Counted from the first letter of the stretch, positions 15,539-24,530 are shown. The stretch: 40,579 nt of DNA from Tepidanaerobacter acetatoxydans_A (GCA_022840405.1 JALHJR010000016.1:1-40579), one strand, 5' to 3'. Translations and numbers: made by a program. The notes: generated by a model not told the origin, from the letters alone.

Positions 15539-16379
15539 TGATAGAGCAGTAAGGCGAATTCTTTCGGGAATTATTGAAAACAACAATCTTGGAGACATTG
15601 TCGGGGACAGCGGAGATGGTGAAGAAGCTGAGAAAAAAATTTCCGTTTTGAAGCCGGACATAGTGCTTATGGATTTTCTTCTTCCAAGTAAAGACGGGCT
15701 GGAAATAATAAGGAGTCTGAAAAAAAGAGGTATTAATACACATTTTATTATGATTTCACAAGTTGAGGACCAGGCAATGATTTCCCAGGCTTATCAGGCT
15801 GGAATCGAGTTTTTCATACATAAGCCAATCAATGCCATAGAAACCGTAAGCGTGATTTCCAAAGTACAGGAAATCATTAAACTAAAAGACACCGTTAATA
15901 AAATACGAACGACAGTAATTAATCTGGATGATATGCCGCAGCTTGAGGTAAATATAAAAAAGGGTCTAAACAAAGTAGAATTTTTTCTGGCAGACCTGGG
16001 AATACTTGGCGAAACCGGCAGTGAAGATATAAAGATCATCATAGAAAACCACGAAAAGTTCTGGCAGAATATAAATAATTTACAGGATATATATCAGTAT
16101 CTAAAACAATACTACGAAAATTGTGATGAAAAAAAATCCACCGATATAAAGGCTATTGAAATGAGAATACGCCGAGCTATAGATAAAGCGCTTAAGAATG
16201 TGGCATCGATGGGACTTGAAGATTATAACAATGAGCAATTTATAAGGTTTGCTTCTACGCTTTTTGATTTTACAGAAGTAAAAAAAGAGATGGATTTTTT
16301 ACGCGGTAAAAGCCCAATTAGCGGTAAAATTAATATAAAAAAATTCTTAGAAGGGAGTATTCTTCTATGTAAAACATAA
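15510..16379 (+). CDS. Response regulator with YcbB (GlnL-like) output domain
   Basis: 289-residue DNA-binding regulator. The receiver domain covers about 1-120, with the acidic pocket VDDD near residue 8, phosphoacceptor Asp55 in 'DIVLMDFLLPS', and Lys105 in 'FFIHKPINA'. The C-terminal half has the YcbB/GlnL-type features 'LADLGILGETGSEDI', 'RIRRAIDKALKNVASMGLED' and 'GKINIKKFLEG'. ATG at 15510 follows AGGGGG; an upstream GTG has no site. It is translated with the kinase. In B. subtilis this pair controls glutaminase and glutamine transport genes. The adjacent convergent TRAP operon is a possible target, by inference. Confidence 0.82.
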   Translation: MNFRVIIVDDDRAVRRILSGIIENNNLGDIVGDSGDGEEAEKKISVLKPDIVLMDFLLPSKDGLEIIRSLKKRGINTHFIMISQVEDQAMISQAYQAGIEFFIHKPINAIETVSVISKVQEIIKLKDTVNKIRTTVINLDDMPQLEVNIKKGLNKVEFFLADLGILGETGSEDIKIIIENHEKFWQNINNLQDIYQYLKQYYENCDEKKSTDIKAIEMRIRRAIDKALKNVASMGLEDYNNEQFIRFASTLFDFTEVKKEMDFLRGKSPISGKINIKKFLEGSILLCKT

Positions 16380-16400
16380 CATAACAAAAAATTGTTTATA

Positions 16401-16430
16401 AAAAACAGCATCAAAACGGCTGTGTTTTTT
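16401..16430 (+). terminator. Terminator of the two-component operon
   Basis: AAAAACAGC (16401-16409) pairs with GCTGTGTTTTTT (16419-16430), giving a hairpin that ends in a U-tract, just after the response regulator gene. Confidence 0.7.
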
Positions 16431-16442
16431 GATACATAAATT

Positions 16443-16493
16443 AAGGTCGTCAGGTTAGCCTTATGAAGGCAAATATATTTACCCAACGACCTT
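16443..16493 (-). terminator. Branched hairpin between convergent operons
   Basis: AAGGTCGT (16443-16450) pairs perfectly with ACGACCTT (16486-16493). Inside, GCCTT-ATG-AAGGC forms a second stem. It lies between the two-component operon (plus) and the TRAP operon (minus) and probably ends transcription of the TRAP operon, although the following U-tract is weak. Confidence 0.5.
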
Positions 16494-16539
16494 ATGTAAA
16501 ACGAATATTTCTATCCCTATAAATCATTCAGATTATATT

Positions 16540-18486
16540 TTAGTTTTCGCTACCTTTTACAACATGTTTTGAGATTTTGCGCTGCTGCATAATATAGCCT
16601 AATATCAGCAGTACCAAGCCGGCAAGGTCGGTTATTAAGCCGGGCGTTACCAGCAGTATCCCGCCGATAAAAAAGATAATGCGTTCTACAAACGATTCAT
16701 CAGTTATTAAGTAGCCTGCTACTGCAGAGCCCACGCCGATAATGCCGATTATGGAAGTGATGATAATTTGTATGATTCCAAACGCAGTTACATCTATCAA
16801 AAGCATGGATGGGCTGTATACAAATATATAGGGTACCAGGAAAGCAGCAATGGCAAGCTTAGAAGCTTCCAGTCCTGTTTTTAAGGGATTTGCCTTAGCT
16901 ATGCCGGCACCGGCAAAAGCGGCTAATGCTACCGGAGGCGTAATATCAGCAATAATGCCGAAATAAAAGACGAACATATGAGCGGCAAGTACCGGTACAT
17001 TCATCATTAAAAGTGCAGGTGCAGCTATTGTTGATGTAATAACATAGTTAGCCGTAGTAGGAACCCCCATGCCCAATATGATTGATGTTATCATTGTAAA
17101 AAACAGTGTAAGTAACAGATTGCCTTTAGCAAGACCGACTAAGGTAGAGCCCATTTTTAAACCAAGTCCCGTTTGAGTTACAACACCTATGATTATACCT
17201 GCACAAGCAGTGGCCGCAATAACGCCAAGAGCACTTCTGGCTCCCTGCTCAAGACCGTTTATGATATCTGCTAAACTTATTCTTGTATTTTTTCTAAGTA
17301 AGGAAGCTACTATTGATGAAATAATAGCAAAAAGAGCAGCCTTCATTGGGGAAAATCCCTTTACTAAAAGATATATTATGGCTACAAGCGGCAGCATTAA
17401 ATGTCCTCGTTCCAAGAGAATTGTTTTAATTTTTGGAAGCTCATCCTTATTTAATCCTTTAAGTCCAAGACGCTTAGCTTCCAAGTGAATTCCGGTCCAA
17501 GCTCCAAAATAATAGAGAAGAGCCGGAATAACCGCAGCTCCGATTATTTTCACATAAGGTATCTGTGTAAATTCGGACATGAGAAAAGCTGCAGCACCCA
17601 TAATAGGGGGCATCAACTGACCGCCTGTAGATGCAGTTGCTTCTACAGCCCCTGCAAATTCAGGTTTGTAGCCCAGCCTTTTCATCATAGGTATGGTGAA
17701 ACTTCCGGTTCCAACCACATTAGCTACGGAACTGCCGGAAACGGTGCCCATAAGACCGCTGGAAAGCACCGCAACTTTAGCCGGGCCGCCAGATGCCCAG
17801 CCGGCTACGGCGTTGGCTAAGTCAATAAAGAATTCTCCCATGCCGGTTTTTTCAAGAAAAGCTCCAAACAGTATAAAAAGGAATATAAAAGTGGAAGAAA
17901 CCCCAATAGGTATTCCAAAAATGCCTTCAGTAGTATAAAAAAGGTGCCCGACAAGACTGGGCAGAGCAATTCCACGATGCGCCAATTGGCCGGGAATTTG
18001 ACGCCCGAACAGTGCATATAAGATGAATAAGGAGGCGATAGTCACAATAGGCCAGCCGACCACGCGCCGAGCAGCCTCTAAGACCAATAGTATTGCAATA
18101 AGTCCTATGACATAATCCATGGTTGTAACGGTTCCTGCACGCAAAACCAGGTCCTGATAAAAAATTATTATATACATAGGTGCTGTTGCACCTAAAATAG
18201 CGAAAACCACATCTACCGGATGAACTTTATTTCTAGGCCATTCCTTTCTGGCAGGATATAGCAAAAAGATTAAGCATAATCCGAAGGAAAGATGAATAGA
18301 CCTTTGAATCATGGCATCCAGCACTCCGCAAACAGCTGTATAAAGGTGAAAAACAGAAAAAGCAATAGCGATAGCTGCCACTATCTTAGCGGAAAATCCT
18401 GAAAGGACTCGATAATCCGATTCTTTATCAAACTTTCTCAATATATCCTCATGATTTTGAGAAGTTTCCTGGTATTTATCACTCAT
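16540..18486 (-). CDS. TRAP transporter fused 4TM/12TM permease (TAXI type)
   Basis: 648-residue integral membrane protein that imports a solute with an ion gradient, together with the TAXI-type receptor encoded upstream. The small (DctQ-like) and large (DctM-like) subunits are fused, as is normal for TAXI systems. Visible: 'GSSVANVVGTGSFTIP' and 'EATASTGGQLMPP' around residues 255-295, and 'ILGMGVPTTANYV' near 465. The C-terminal ~90 residues add extra helices with 'GGILLVTPGLITDLAGLVLL', resembling the DUF3394/FxsA-like tail found on some family members. The ATG overlaps the DUF1850 gene by 8 bases. Substrate unknown; glutamate or another carboxylate is possible. Confidence 0.9.
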   Translation of the reverse strand: MSDKYQETSQNHEDILRKFDKESDYRVLSGFSAKIVAAIAIAFSVFHLYTAVCGVLDAMIQRSIHLSFGLCLIFLLYPARKEWPRNKVHPVDVVFAILGATAPMYIIIFYQDLVLRAGTVTTMDYVIGLIAILLVLEAARRVVGWPIVTIASLFILYALFGRQIPGQLAHRGIALPSLVGHLFYTTEGIFGIPIGVSSTFIFLFILFGAFLEKTGMGEFFIDLANAVAGWASGGPAKVAVLSSGLMGTVSGSSVANVVGTGSFTIPMMKRLGYKPEFAGAVEATASTGGQLMPPIMGAAAFLMSEFTQIPYVKIIGAAVIPALLYYFGAWTGIHLEAKRLGLKGLNKDELPKIKTILLERGHLMLPLVAIIYLLVKGFSPMKAALFAIISSIVASLLRKNTRISLADIINGLEQGARSALGVIAATACAGIIIGVVTQTGLGLKMGSTLVGLAKGNLLLTLFFTMITSIILGMGVPTTANYVITSTIAAPALLMMNVPVLAAHMFVFYFGIIADITPPVALAAFAGAGIAKANPLKTGLEASKLAIAAFLVPYIFVYSPSMLLIDVTAFGIIQIIITSIIGIIGVGSAVAGYLITDESFVERIIFFIGGILLVTPGLITDLAGLVLLILGYIMQQRKISKHVVKGSEN

Positions 18487-18988
18487 TTTCCCTCTCCTTG
18501 TGTAATGTATTTTTTATTAGCAACCTATCTTTTGCTCGTATGATGAGCAGACCCTCGGGTTCGACAAAATCAAGAAGGGGATAGTCTTTGCCGTCAACGG
18601 TTATAGAATGTTGCGGAATAGGTGAAACTCTTATAGGTATTGATTCAAATTCCCTGTGCATATTAAGGACGAATTCACCCTCTTTATTTAAAAATTCACC
18701 GTTTTCGTCTGAAAAAGGAAGACCGACTCCTAAAGAGCGGTAAGTTGTTTTTTCTAGAATGAATTTATTATCATCTCCGATAAAAAAAAATTCATGTACC
18801 GGAGTTTTCTGCACAGAATGTATGAAGTTCAGTGCAAATCTTCTGTCTGGAACAGCTATAACCGTAACTGTCTTTTGTTGTTCATCCTCTAATATGAGAG
18901 TTTTTTCTTTAACTATTCGATAATTGGAGAAAAATATAGCCATACAAAAAATAATCAGAAGTATAAAAAGTTCTAACCGCAGTTTCAT
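18479..18988 (-). CDS. DUF1850 protein of the TAXI-TRAP operon
   Basis: 169-residue protein with one N-terminal membrane helix (LFILLIIFCMAIFFSNY) and an outside beta-rich domain carrying the DUF1850 pattern 'FIHSVQKTPVHEFFFI' and 'SLGVGLPFSDENGEF'. DUF1850 proteins are commonly encoded with TAXI-type TRAP permeases; their role is not established, perhaps a small accessory subunit. The ATG at 18988 has only a weak site (AGG) and lies at the foot of a hairpin, so translation may depend on the structure. It overlaps the permease gene by 8 bases. Confidence 0.82.
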   Translation of the reverse strand: MKLRLELFILLIIFCMAIFFSNYRIVKEKTLILEDEQQKTVTVIAVPDRRFALNFIHSVQKTPVHEFFFIGDDNKFILEKTTYRSLGVGLPFSDENGEFLNKEGEFVLNMHREFESIPIRVSPIPQHSITVDGKDYPLLDFVEPEGLLIIRAKDRLLIKNTLHKERENE

Positions 18989-18994
18989 AAAACC

Positions 18995-19023
18995 TGAGCA
19001 TTGGAGTTAATTTCCAATGCTCA
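18995..19023 (-). terminator. Intercistronic hairpin in the TRAP operon
   Basis: TGAGCATTGGA pairs with TCCAATGCTCA (11 bp) between the receptor gene and the DUF1850 gene. On the minus strand it runs into CAGGTTTTATG, the start of the next gene. It probably attenuates read-through so the receptor is made in excess; its 3' side also sits close to the weak ribosome site. Confidence 0.6.
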
Positions 19024-19038
19024 GTATCCCTCCAGAAT

Positions 19039-20025
19039 TTATTTTCCTTCTTTAAAATATTTGTCAGCACCCAGATGAAGGTCGATTGACATACCATCAC
19101 GACCTGTTTCAGCCTTGATTAAAGCACCCATTGAGTGGGCGGCTTTTAATCTGTCCGGATTTTCATACATTGTCTTGAGCAAGTTGTAAGCAATTTCTTC
19201 GTCAAGATTTGAACTTACTGCGAGCATTGACATAACGGAAACAGCTTTTACATCTTCTGCCATGCCGTTGTAAGTGTCGGCAGGTATGACTGTTTTAACA
19301 TAGAATGGATACTTTTCTATAAGTTTGTCTGCCAGTGCATCGTCAACGGTCAGCAGTTTTACCTTATGCTGTGCTGCAATATCTTGGACGGCTGCTGTTG
19401 GGAATCCTGCAGTAACGAAGGCTGCATCGACATTGCCGTCCTTTAAATTATTTGCGGCTTCAGAAAAGGATAAATACTGGACACTAATATCATCATAAGT
19501 AATTCCAGCAGCCTCTAGTATCTGCCTGGCATTAGCCTCAGTACCGCTTCCTGCCGCACCTACGGCAACCTTTTTACCCTTTAAGTCTTCCAGCGAATCT
19601 ATTTTTTTGCCTTCCAGGGTAATAATTTGAATGGTTTCCGGGTAGAGAGTGGCAAGTCCTTTAATGTCTTCATACTTATTATCCTGGAACATCTCGATGC
19701 CGTTAGCTGCATAATATGCTATATCATTTTGAACAAAAACTACCTCCACTTCACCGTTTCGAAGCAAATTGACATTGGCTACCGATGCACCTGTTGTCTG
19801 TGCTGTTGAATTAACATTGCTGATGTTATTTGTCCAAATGTCAGCAAGTGCACCGCCAAGTGGAAAATAAGTTCCGGCTGTACCTCCCGTCGCAATTGTT
19901 ACAAAAACGTTTTCGGCTTTTTGTTCATTATCATTAGCAGGTCCGTTTGCATTACCGCCGCAGCCGGCCAAAAGCCCTGTTAATAATAAAGCAGTTAACA
20001 AAACAGCAATAAGCCTTTTACTCAT
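19039..20025 (-). CDS. TAXI-family TRAP transporter solute-binding lipoprotein
   Basis: 328 residues. The signal 'AVLLTALLLTGLLAGCGG' ends in lipobox LAGC, so the receptor is anchored outside the membrane. The mature domain starts 'FVTIATGGTAGTYFPLGGAL', the hallmark of the TAXI family, and continues with 'STAQTTGASVANVNLL' and 'KKVAVGAAGSGTEANARQIL'. It captures the substrate for the fused permease encoded downstream. ATG start after GGAGGGAAG. First gene of the operon; the 253-base divergent gap to lemA must hold both promoters. Confidence 0.92.
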   Translation of the reverse strand: MSKRLIAVLLTALLLTGLLAGCGGNANGPANDNEQKAENVFVTIATGGTAGTYFPLGGALADIWTNNISNVNSTAQTTGASVANVNLLRNGEVEVVFVQNDIAYYAANGIEMFQDNKYEDIKGLATLYPETIQIITLEGKKIDSLEDLKGKKVAVGAAGSGTEANARQILEAAGITYDDISVQYLSFSEAANNLKDGNVDAAFVTAGFPTAAVQDIAAQHKVKLLTVDDALADKLIEKYPFYVKTVIPADTYNGMAEDVKAVSVMSMLAVSSNLDEEIAYNLLKTMYENPDRLKAAHSMGALIKAETGRDGMSIDLHLGADKYFKEGK

Positions 20026-20278
20026 CTTCTTCCCTCCAAATTATATATTACAAATGACATATAGTTTATTTTATCTGTATTATATGTTTAATATAACTAA
20101 AACCAACAGATAACTACTGAATACAACAAAAAAATAAATACCTGTATACAGTATAATACATTTACAAAATTCAGCAAATAAACAGTTTGCTATTTATTAT
20201 AAATTATAAGGTGCTGTTTTTTCATAGATTTTCGTGTATAATATATAAGATACACATCGAACATGGGAGGGGACTTTA

Positions 20279-20857
20279 TTGAAAAACGTATTTAAAATAG
20301 TAATAGCCGTACTATTAATAATCGCTATTTTGGTAATGCCTGTTTTTTTGACATACAACAGCTTGGTAGCAGCCGATGAGGCAGTTAACAGCGCATGGAG
20401 TCAAGTAGAAAATCAACTGCAAAGGCGGATGGATTTAATACCTAATTTAGTAAATACAGTAAAAGGTTATGCCGCACATGAAGAAAAAATATTAACAGAG
20501 GTTACAAGAGCTAGGGAGAAACTCATGGCCGCTGGTTCCGTAACTGAAAAGGCTGAGGCTGACCAGGAGCTTACAACGGCTCTGTCAAGGCTCATTGCAA
20601 TAGCGGAGAACTATCCTGAATTGAAGGCCGATGCCAATTTTCGACAACTGGCAGATGAACTGGCAGGAACAGAGAATCGTATAGCAACATCTCGCATGGA
20701 TTATAATAATGCTGTACAGGATTACAATACAAAAATAAGAAGATTTCCAACCGTAATTGTTGCAAAACTTTTTAGCTTTGAAAAGAAGGACTACTTTAAA
20801 GCTGCGGAAAATGCAAATGAAACTCCGATTGTAGATTTTAACGATGATAGTAAATAA
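20279..20857 (+). CDS. lemA: LemA family protein
   Basis: 192 residues: an N-terminal membrane helix (IVIAVLLIIAILVMPVF) followed by a helical cytoplasmic or surface domain with family motifs 'VNSAWSQVENQLQRRMDLIP', 'NLVNTVKGYAAHE' and, at the end, 'YNTKIRRFPTVIVAKLFSF'. TTG start at 20279 after GGGAGGGG. LemA function is unsettled. It is typically encoded with a TPM-domain protein, as here (next gene, 43 bases away), and is thought to act in envelope stress or membrane protein quality control. Confidence 0.9.
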   Translation: MKNVFKIVIAVLLIIAILVMPVFLTYNSLVAADEAVNSAWSQVENQLQRRMDLIPNLVNTVKGYAAHEEKILTEVTRAREKLMAAGSVTEKAEADQELTTALSRLIAIAENYPELKADANFRQLADELAGTENRIATSRMDYNNAVQDYNTKIRRFPTVIVAKLFSFEKKDYFKAAENANETPIVDFNDDSK

Positions 20858-20900
20858 CTGTAATTTGCAGGCTGATTTGTTGCGAAAGCGGTGACATAAA

Positions 20901-21740
20901 TTGATTAAAAAATTAAAATCTCATGAATTAAAAAAGCCCGTAAAAACCAAACCATTATCTTTTGTCGTTGCGGTTCTGGCTTTGAGCATTATGCTTATAA
21001 ACTCGGGTTTCGCTTCGGCTGAACCTGTACCTGCCAAACCTAATATAAACCTTTATGTATTTGATTATGCCAACCTTATAAATGAAGCTGACAAACTGGA
21101 AATGCAAAAAATTGCAAAGACACTAGATGATAAGACTAAAGCCGAGATAGTTGTTGTCACTGTAAATGACTTATCGCATATGGAGATAGAAGATTATGCC
21201 CTCAAATTATTTAGGAGCTGGGGAATAGGCGATAAGGAAAAAAATAATGGTATTTTAATCTTGGTAAATAAAGAGAGCATCTTAAATAATCAAAGAGGAC
21301 GCATCCGGATAGAGGTAGGGTATGGCCTTGAAGGTGTAATAAATGACGGTAAGGCGGGGGCTATTCTGGACAATTTCGCACTGCCCGCCTTTGATATAGG
21401 AGAGTATTCCAAAGGAATCCGAGATACCTTTATGGCAGTTTGTTCTGAAGTTGCCAAGGAATATGGTTTGGATTTAGCAGATGAAGAATTATCCGACCTG
21501 CAAAATTATTCAGTTGCGGAAACTGATGACATAACTTTTCGAGAAATACTTCTTGCCGTAATAATTTTCATAATTATCCTGATCTTGCTGACTAAAAAAC
21601 ACAGCCGCCGGTACTACCGCAGGAATCCCTTTGGCGGTCCTTTCGGCGGCGGCTTTGGCGGCGGCGGTTTTGGAGGCGGCGGTTTCGGTGGAGGCGGCTT
21701 TGGCGGTGGCAGCAGCGGCGGAGGAGGAGCAAGCCGATAG
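20901..21740 (+). CDS. TPM-domain (YgcG family) membrane protein with Gly-rich tail
   Basis: 279 residues. A signal/anchor helix lies at about 22-40. A TPM (DUF477) domain follows (about 50-190) with 'VFDYANLINEADKLEMQKIA', 'AEIVVVTVNDL' and 'IEVGYGLEGVINDGKAGAIL'. Then comes a second membrane helix (about 215-233) and a tail of Arg/Tyr followed by GGFGGGG repeats. This architecture is typical of YgcG. It partners LemA. TTG start at 20901 with GCGGTGA upstream. The Gly-rich tail is encoded by GGCGG-type repeats and may be slippage-prone. Confidence 0.88.
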   Translation: MIKKLKSHELKKPVKTKPLSFVVAVLALSIMLINSGFASAEPVPAKPNINLYVFDYANLINEADKLEMQKIAKTLDDKTKAEIVVVTVNDLSHMEIEDYALKLFRSWGIGDKEKNNGILILVNKESILNNQRGRIRIEVGYGLEGVINDGKAGAILDNFALPAFDIGEYSKGIRDTFMAVCSEVAKEYGLDLADEELSDLQNYSVAETDDITFREILLAVIIFIIILILLTKKHSRRYYRRNPFGGPFGGGFGGGGFGGGGFGGGGFGGGSSGGGGASR

Positions 21741-21798
21741 TTTATTTATAACTTGAAATATGCCGTAATAAGAGCTTTTGCAAGAAAAGAGGTGTACC

Positions 21799-23451
21799 AT
21801 GAATATAACTATCAAGGGTTTTGAAAATATAAGTATTGATAAGGCAATAAGGCTAGTGGAAATAGCAGAGGATTACCAGCATAATTTTAATTCTCCTATT
21901 ATTGCTGCCATAGTTGATGGGAACCTTAGAGAACTGACATATGTTATTGATAAAGATTGTAAGGTAGAGTTTATCGACATGTTGACAGAAACCGGGATAA
22001 AAATATATCTAAGGTCATTGATATTTTTATTTGTAAAGGCTTGCTACGATATTATACCGAACTGTCAGGTTCGTATTGAACATTCTCTTGGCGATGGATT
22101 GTATTCCGAGATTATGGCTGAAGAACCAATAGGCGAGGAAGAAGTAGAGGCCATAGAGAACAGAATGAGGCAGTTGGTTGAAAAGGATGTTCCCATTAAA
22201 AAAAATAAAATACCTATTGAAGATGCTCTGGATATGTTTGAAAAAGCCGGTATGCAAGACAAAGTAAGGCTTCTAAAGTATCGGAAAGAGGAATATATCA
22301 ATATATATGAACTGGACGGCATGAAAAACTACTTTTACGGATATATGGTGCCATCTACAGGTTACTTAAAATGGTTTAAACTAAGGTTCTATTTGCCAGG
22401 TATTATTTTACAACATCCAAGTAAAACAAATCCTACTTATATAGCGCCATATCGTGAGCAGCCAAAACTTTCCAGTATATTCAGAGAATCAAACAGTTGG
22501 GCACAGATTCTGGGGATTCCCGATGTAGGAGCTTTAAACGACTGCATAACATCAGGTAAAAGCGGTGAGATCATAAGAATAGCTGAGGCCCTCCATGAAA
22601 AAAAGATAGCCCAGATTGCAGATATTATTTATAAAGACAGTGAACAGTTAAGAATAATTCTTATAGCCGGCCCTTCCTCATCGGGCAAAACCACTTTTGC
22701 TCAGAGGCTAATAGTGCAGCTTATGGTAAACGGCCTTAAACCAATTTCTATTTCTTTAGACGATTATTTTCTAGACAGAGATAAGACTCCGCTAGGTGAG
22801 GATGGAAAACCGAATTTTGAAGCATTAGAGGCTATTGACCTCAAGCTCTTTAATCAGCACTTGACAAGACTTATTCAGGGGAAGGAAGTTATTCTGCCAA
22901 AATTCAATTTCCAAACAGGGAAAAGGGAATATAAAAATTCTCCAATAAAAATTGAAAAAGACCAGCCTATTATTATCGAAGGTATTCACGGATTGAATGA
23001 GCATTTAACGGCATCAATTCCGAAAGAAAACAAATTTAAAATATATGTAAGTGCTTTGACTCAAATCAATCTTGACAATCACAACCGAATTTCTACTACA
23101 GATACAAGATTATTAAGGCGAATGGTTCGCGACAGCTGGAGCAGGGCAGCTGATGCCAAAAGAACCATATCTATATGGCCGTCTGTTATGAAAGGTGCAC
23201 AGGAAAATATTTTTCCATATCAGGAAGAAGCAGATATAATGTTTAATTCCGCATTAGTCTATGAAATACCTGTACTAAAAAAATATGCGATTCCGCTTTT
23301 GAAACAAATTAAAATTCAAGAACCGGAGTATATAAAGGCAAAACACCTCTTAAAATTTCTGGAGTATGTGGAACCGATTGATGATGAAAGAGATATTCCG
23401 CTTACATCTATTATACGGGAGTTTATAGGTGACGGCTGCTTTCATGATTAG
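21799..23451 (+). CDS. Nucleoside (uridine) kinase-like protein with N-terminal ThrRS-like region
   Basis: About 550 residues. The N-terminal ~200 residues resemble the TGS and second additional domain of threonyl-tRNA synthetase ('VEFIDMLTETGIKIYLRSLI'). The C-terminal half is a phosphoribulokinase/uridine kinase P-loop domain with Walker A GPSSSGKTT at about 291-299, 'ISISLDDYFLDRD' and 'IIIEGIHGLNE'. It probably phosphorylates a nucleoside in the cytoplasm; the physiological substrate of this fused class is not settled. ATG at 21799 sits five bases after AAGAGGTG; a TTG seven codons upstream has no site. Monocistronic or loosely linked to the TPM gene. Confidence 0.85.
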   Translation: MNITIKGFENISIDKAIRLVEIAEDYQHNFNSPIIAAIVDGNLRELTYVIDKDCKVEFIDMLTETGIKIYLRSLIFLFVKACYDIIPNCQVRIEHSLGDGLYSEIMAEEPIGEEEVEAIENRMRQLVEKDVPIKKNKIPIEDALDMFEKAGMQDKVRLLKYRKEEYINIYELDGMKNYFYGYMVPSTGYLKWFKLRFYLPGIILQHPSKTNPTYIAPYREQPKLSSIFRESNSWAQILGIPDVGALNDCITSGKSGEIIRIAEALHEKKIAQIADIIYKDSEQLRIILIAGPSSSGKTTFAQRLIVQLMVNGLKPISISLDDYFLDRDKTPLGEDGKPNFEALEAIDLKLFNQHLTRLIQGKEVILPKFNFQTGKREYKNSPIKIEKDQPIIIEGIHGLNEHLTASIPKENKFKIYVSALTQINLDNHNRISTTDTRLLRRMVRDSWSRAADAKRTISIWPSVMKGAQENIFPYQEEADIMFNSALVYEIPVLKKYAIPLLKQIKIQEPEYIKAKHLLKFLEYVEPIDDERDIPLTSIIREFIGDGCFHD

Positions 23452-23497
23452 GAGTTGCTTAAAACCGAGCATTTAATAAGTAAGTTGGAAGTTAAAT

Positions 23498-23526
23498 TTG
23501 ACTTTGTTTTTTGAGTGTGATATATT
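23498..23526 (+). promoter_or_regulatory. Sigma-A promoter of the cold-shock gene
   Basis: TTGACT (23498-23503), exactly 17 bp, TATATT (23521-23526), with the start codon about 45 bases after the expected transcript start. This is one of the strongest promoters visible in the window. Confidence 0.72.
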
Positions 23527-23576
23527 GAAACCAGATAGACATATATTTTTATTGAGTTTTTAGGAGGAATGAATAA

Positions 23577-23777
23577 TTGCAAGGTAAAGTTAAGTGGTTT
23601 AATCAAGAAAAAGGTTATGGTTTCATCGAAGTCGAAGGAGACAAAGATGTCTTTGTTCACTATTCGGCAATTCAGCAGGAAGGCTTTAAGACCTTAAAAG
23701 AAGGAGATAGCGTAGAATTTGACGTTGTAGAAGGCCAGAAAGGTCCTCAAGCCGAAAATGTAACATTGGTTCAATAG
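23577..23777 (+). CDS. csp: Cold-shock domain RNA chaperone
   Basis: 66 residues forming one complete cold-shock domain: RNP1 'KGYGFIEV' and RNP2 'VFVHYSAI', preceded by 'GKVKWFNQEK'. It binds single-stranded RNA/DNA and melts mRNA secondary structure. TTG start at 23577, nine bases after AGGAGG; a nearby ATG is out of frame. The gene stands alone, with its own promoter and terminator. Paralogue name (cspA/B/D) not assigned. Confidence 0.95.
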   Translation: MQGKVKWFNQEKGYGFIEVEGDKDVFVHYSAIQQEGFKTLKEGDSVEFDVVEGQKGPQAENVTLVQ

Positions 23778-23786
23778 CTGAAAATA

Positions 23787-23810
23787 AGCCTGGGCTATCC
23801 CAGGCTTTTT
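23787..23810 (+). terminator. Terminator of the cold-shock gene
   Basis: AGCCTGGG-CTAT-CCCAGGCT hairpin followed by TTTTT, a textbook intrinsic terminator. Confidence 0.9.
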
Positions 23811-23842
23811 ATGTTTTTACCGCTTGCTAGCGGAAATATAAT

Positions 23843-23871
23843 TTGAATAAACTCAAAATATTATATATAAT
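23843..23871 (+). promoter_or_regulatory. Promoter of hpf
   Basis: TTGAAT (23843-23848), 17 bp, TATAAT (23866-23871). A 9-bp inverted repeat lies between it and the hpf ribosome site. Confidence 0.55.
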
Positions 23872-23905
23872 ATATTTACATATAGCAATAATTGCAATTT
23901 CGGAT

Positions 23906-23927
23906 AAATGCATCAATCGATGCATTT
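23906..23927 (+). repeat. Hairpin in the hpf leader
   Basis: AAATGCATC-AATC-GATGCATTT is a perfect 9-bp stem with a 4-base loop, ending 16 bases before the ribosome site AAGGGAG. It could be an mRNA hairpin affecting translation or stability, or an operator. The following bases (TATAAAAAA) are not a U-tract, so it is not a terminator on this strand. Confidence 0.45.
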
Positions 23928-23959
23928 TATAAAAAATTCCCAGAAGGGAGTTGAGCTTT

Positions 23960-24487
23960 ATGAAATTAAACATCAGCGGTAAAAATTTTACTGTAACAAA
24001 AGCTTTAAAGGACTATGCAGAAAAGAAATTAGGAAAGCTCGAAAAATTCTTTGACAGTGAGGTAGAAGCTCAAGTAACATTAAGTGTCGAAAAGAATCGG
24101 CACATTGTGGAAGTGACTATGCCTATTAATGGCATGCTGCTGCGCGGTGAAACGGAAACCTATGACATGTATTCTTCCATCGATGCTGTAGTGGATAAAC
24201 TGGAAAAACAAATAGAAAAGTATAAGACTAAAACAGCTCGAAACATCAAAAAGAAATCTTTTGACTACAGCGGAAATGGCAAGAAAGCATCAAATGAAAA
24301 TGAGCCCAGAATTGTAAGAATCAAGAAATTTGCCTTAAAACCCATGGATTTGGAAGAAGCCGTAATGCAGATGGATTTATTGGGTCATAATTTCTTTGTT
24401 TTCTCTAATGCTGAAACTGACGAAGTCAACGTGGTTTATAAGCGCCGCGACGGCAATTACGGGTTGATAGAGCCCGAACTTTTGTAA
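23960..24487 (+). CDS. hpf: Long-form ribosome hibernation promoting factor
   Basis: About 175 residues. The N-terminal S30AE domain (1-95: 'MKLNISGKNFTVTKALKDYA', 'VEVTMPINGMLLRGE', 'DMYSSIDAVVDKLEKQIEKY') binds the decoding region of the 30S subunit. The C-terminal domain (about 120-175: 'IVRIKKFALKPMDLEEAVMQ', 'GHNFFVFSNAET', 'VVYKRRDGNYGLIEP') dimerises ribosomes into 100S particles. ATG at 23960 with AAGGGAG upstream; TTG at 23951 is too close to that site. In Bacillus hpf sits next to secA-prfB, as here apart from the inserted debris. Confidence 0.93.
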   Translation: MKLNISGKNFTVTKALKDYAEKKLGKLEKFFDSEVEAQVTLSVEKNRHIVEVTMPINGMLLRGETETYDMYSSIDAVVDKLEKQIEKYKTKTARNIKKKSFDYSGNGKKASNENEPRIVRIKKFALKPMDLEEAVMQMDLLGHNFFVFSNAETDEVNVVYKRRDGNYGLIEPELL

Positions 24488-24503
24488 TACTTAAGAATAA
24501 ATC

Positions 24504-24530
24504 AAAGCCCGCCTAAACAGCGGGCTTTTT
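24504..24530 (+). terminator. Terminator of hpf
   Basis: AAAGCCCGC-CTAAACA-GCGGGCTTT followed by TTAAT; strong hairpin with a U-tract. Confidence 0.88.

Noticed and set aside
21510..21815. Ala-rich minus-strand frame opposite the TPM-domain gene
   Set aside because: It is the shadow of the glycine-rich tail codons (GGC/GGT read in reverse give Ala/Thr) and has no ribosome site.
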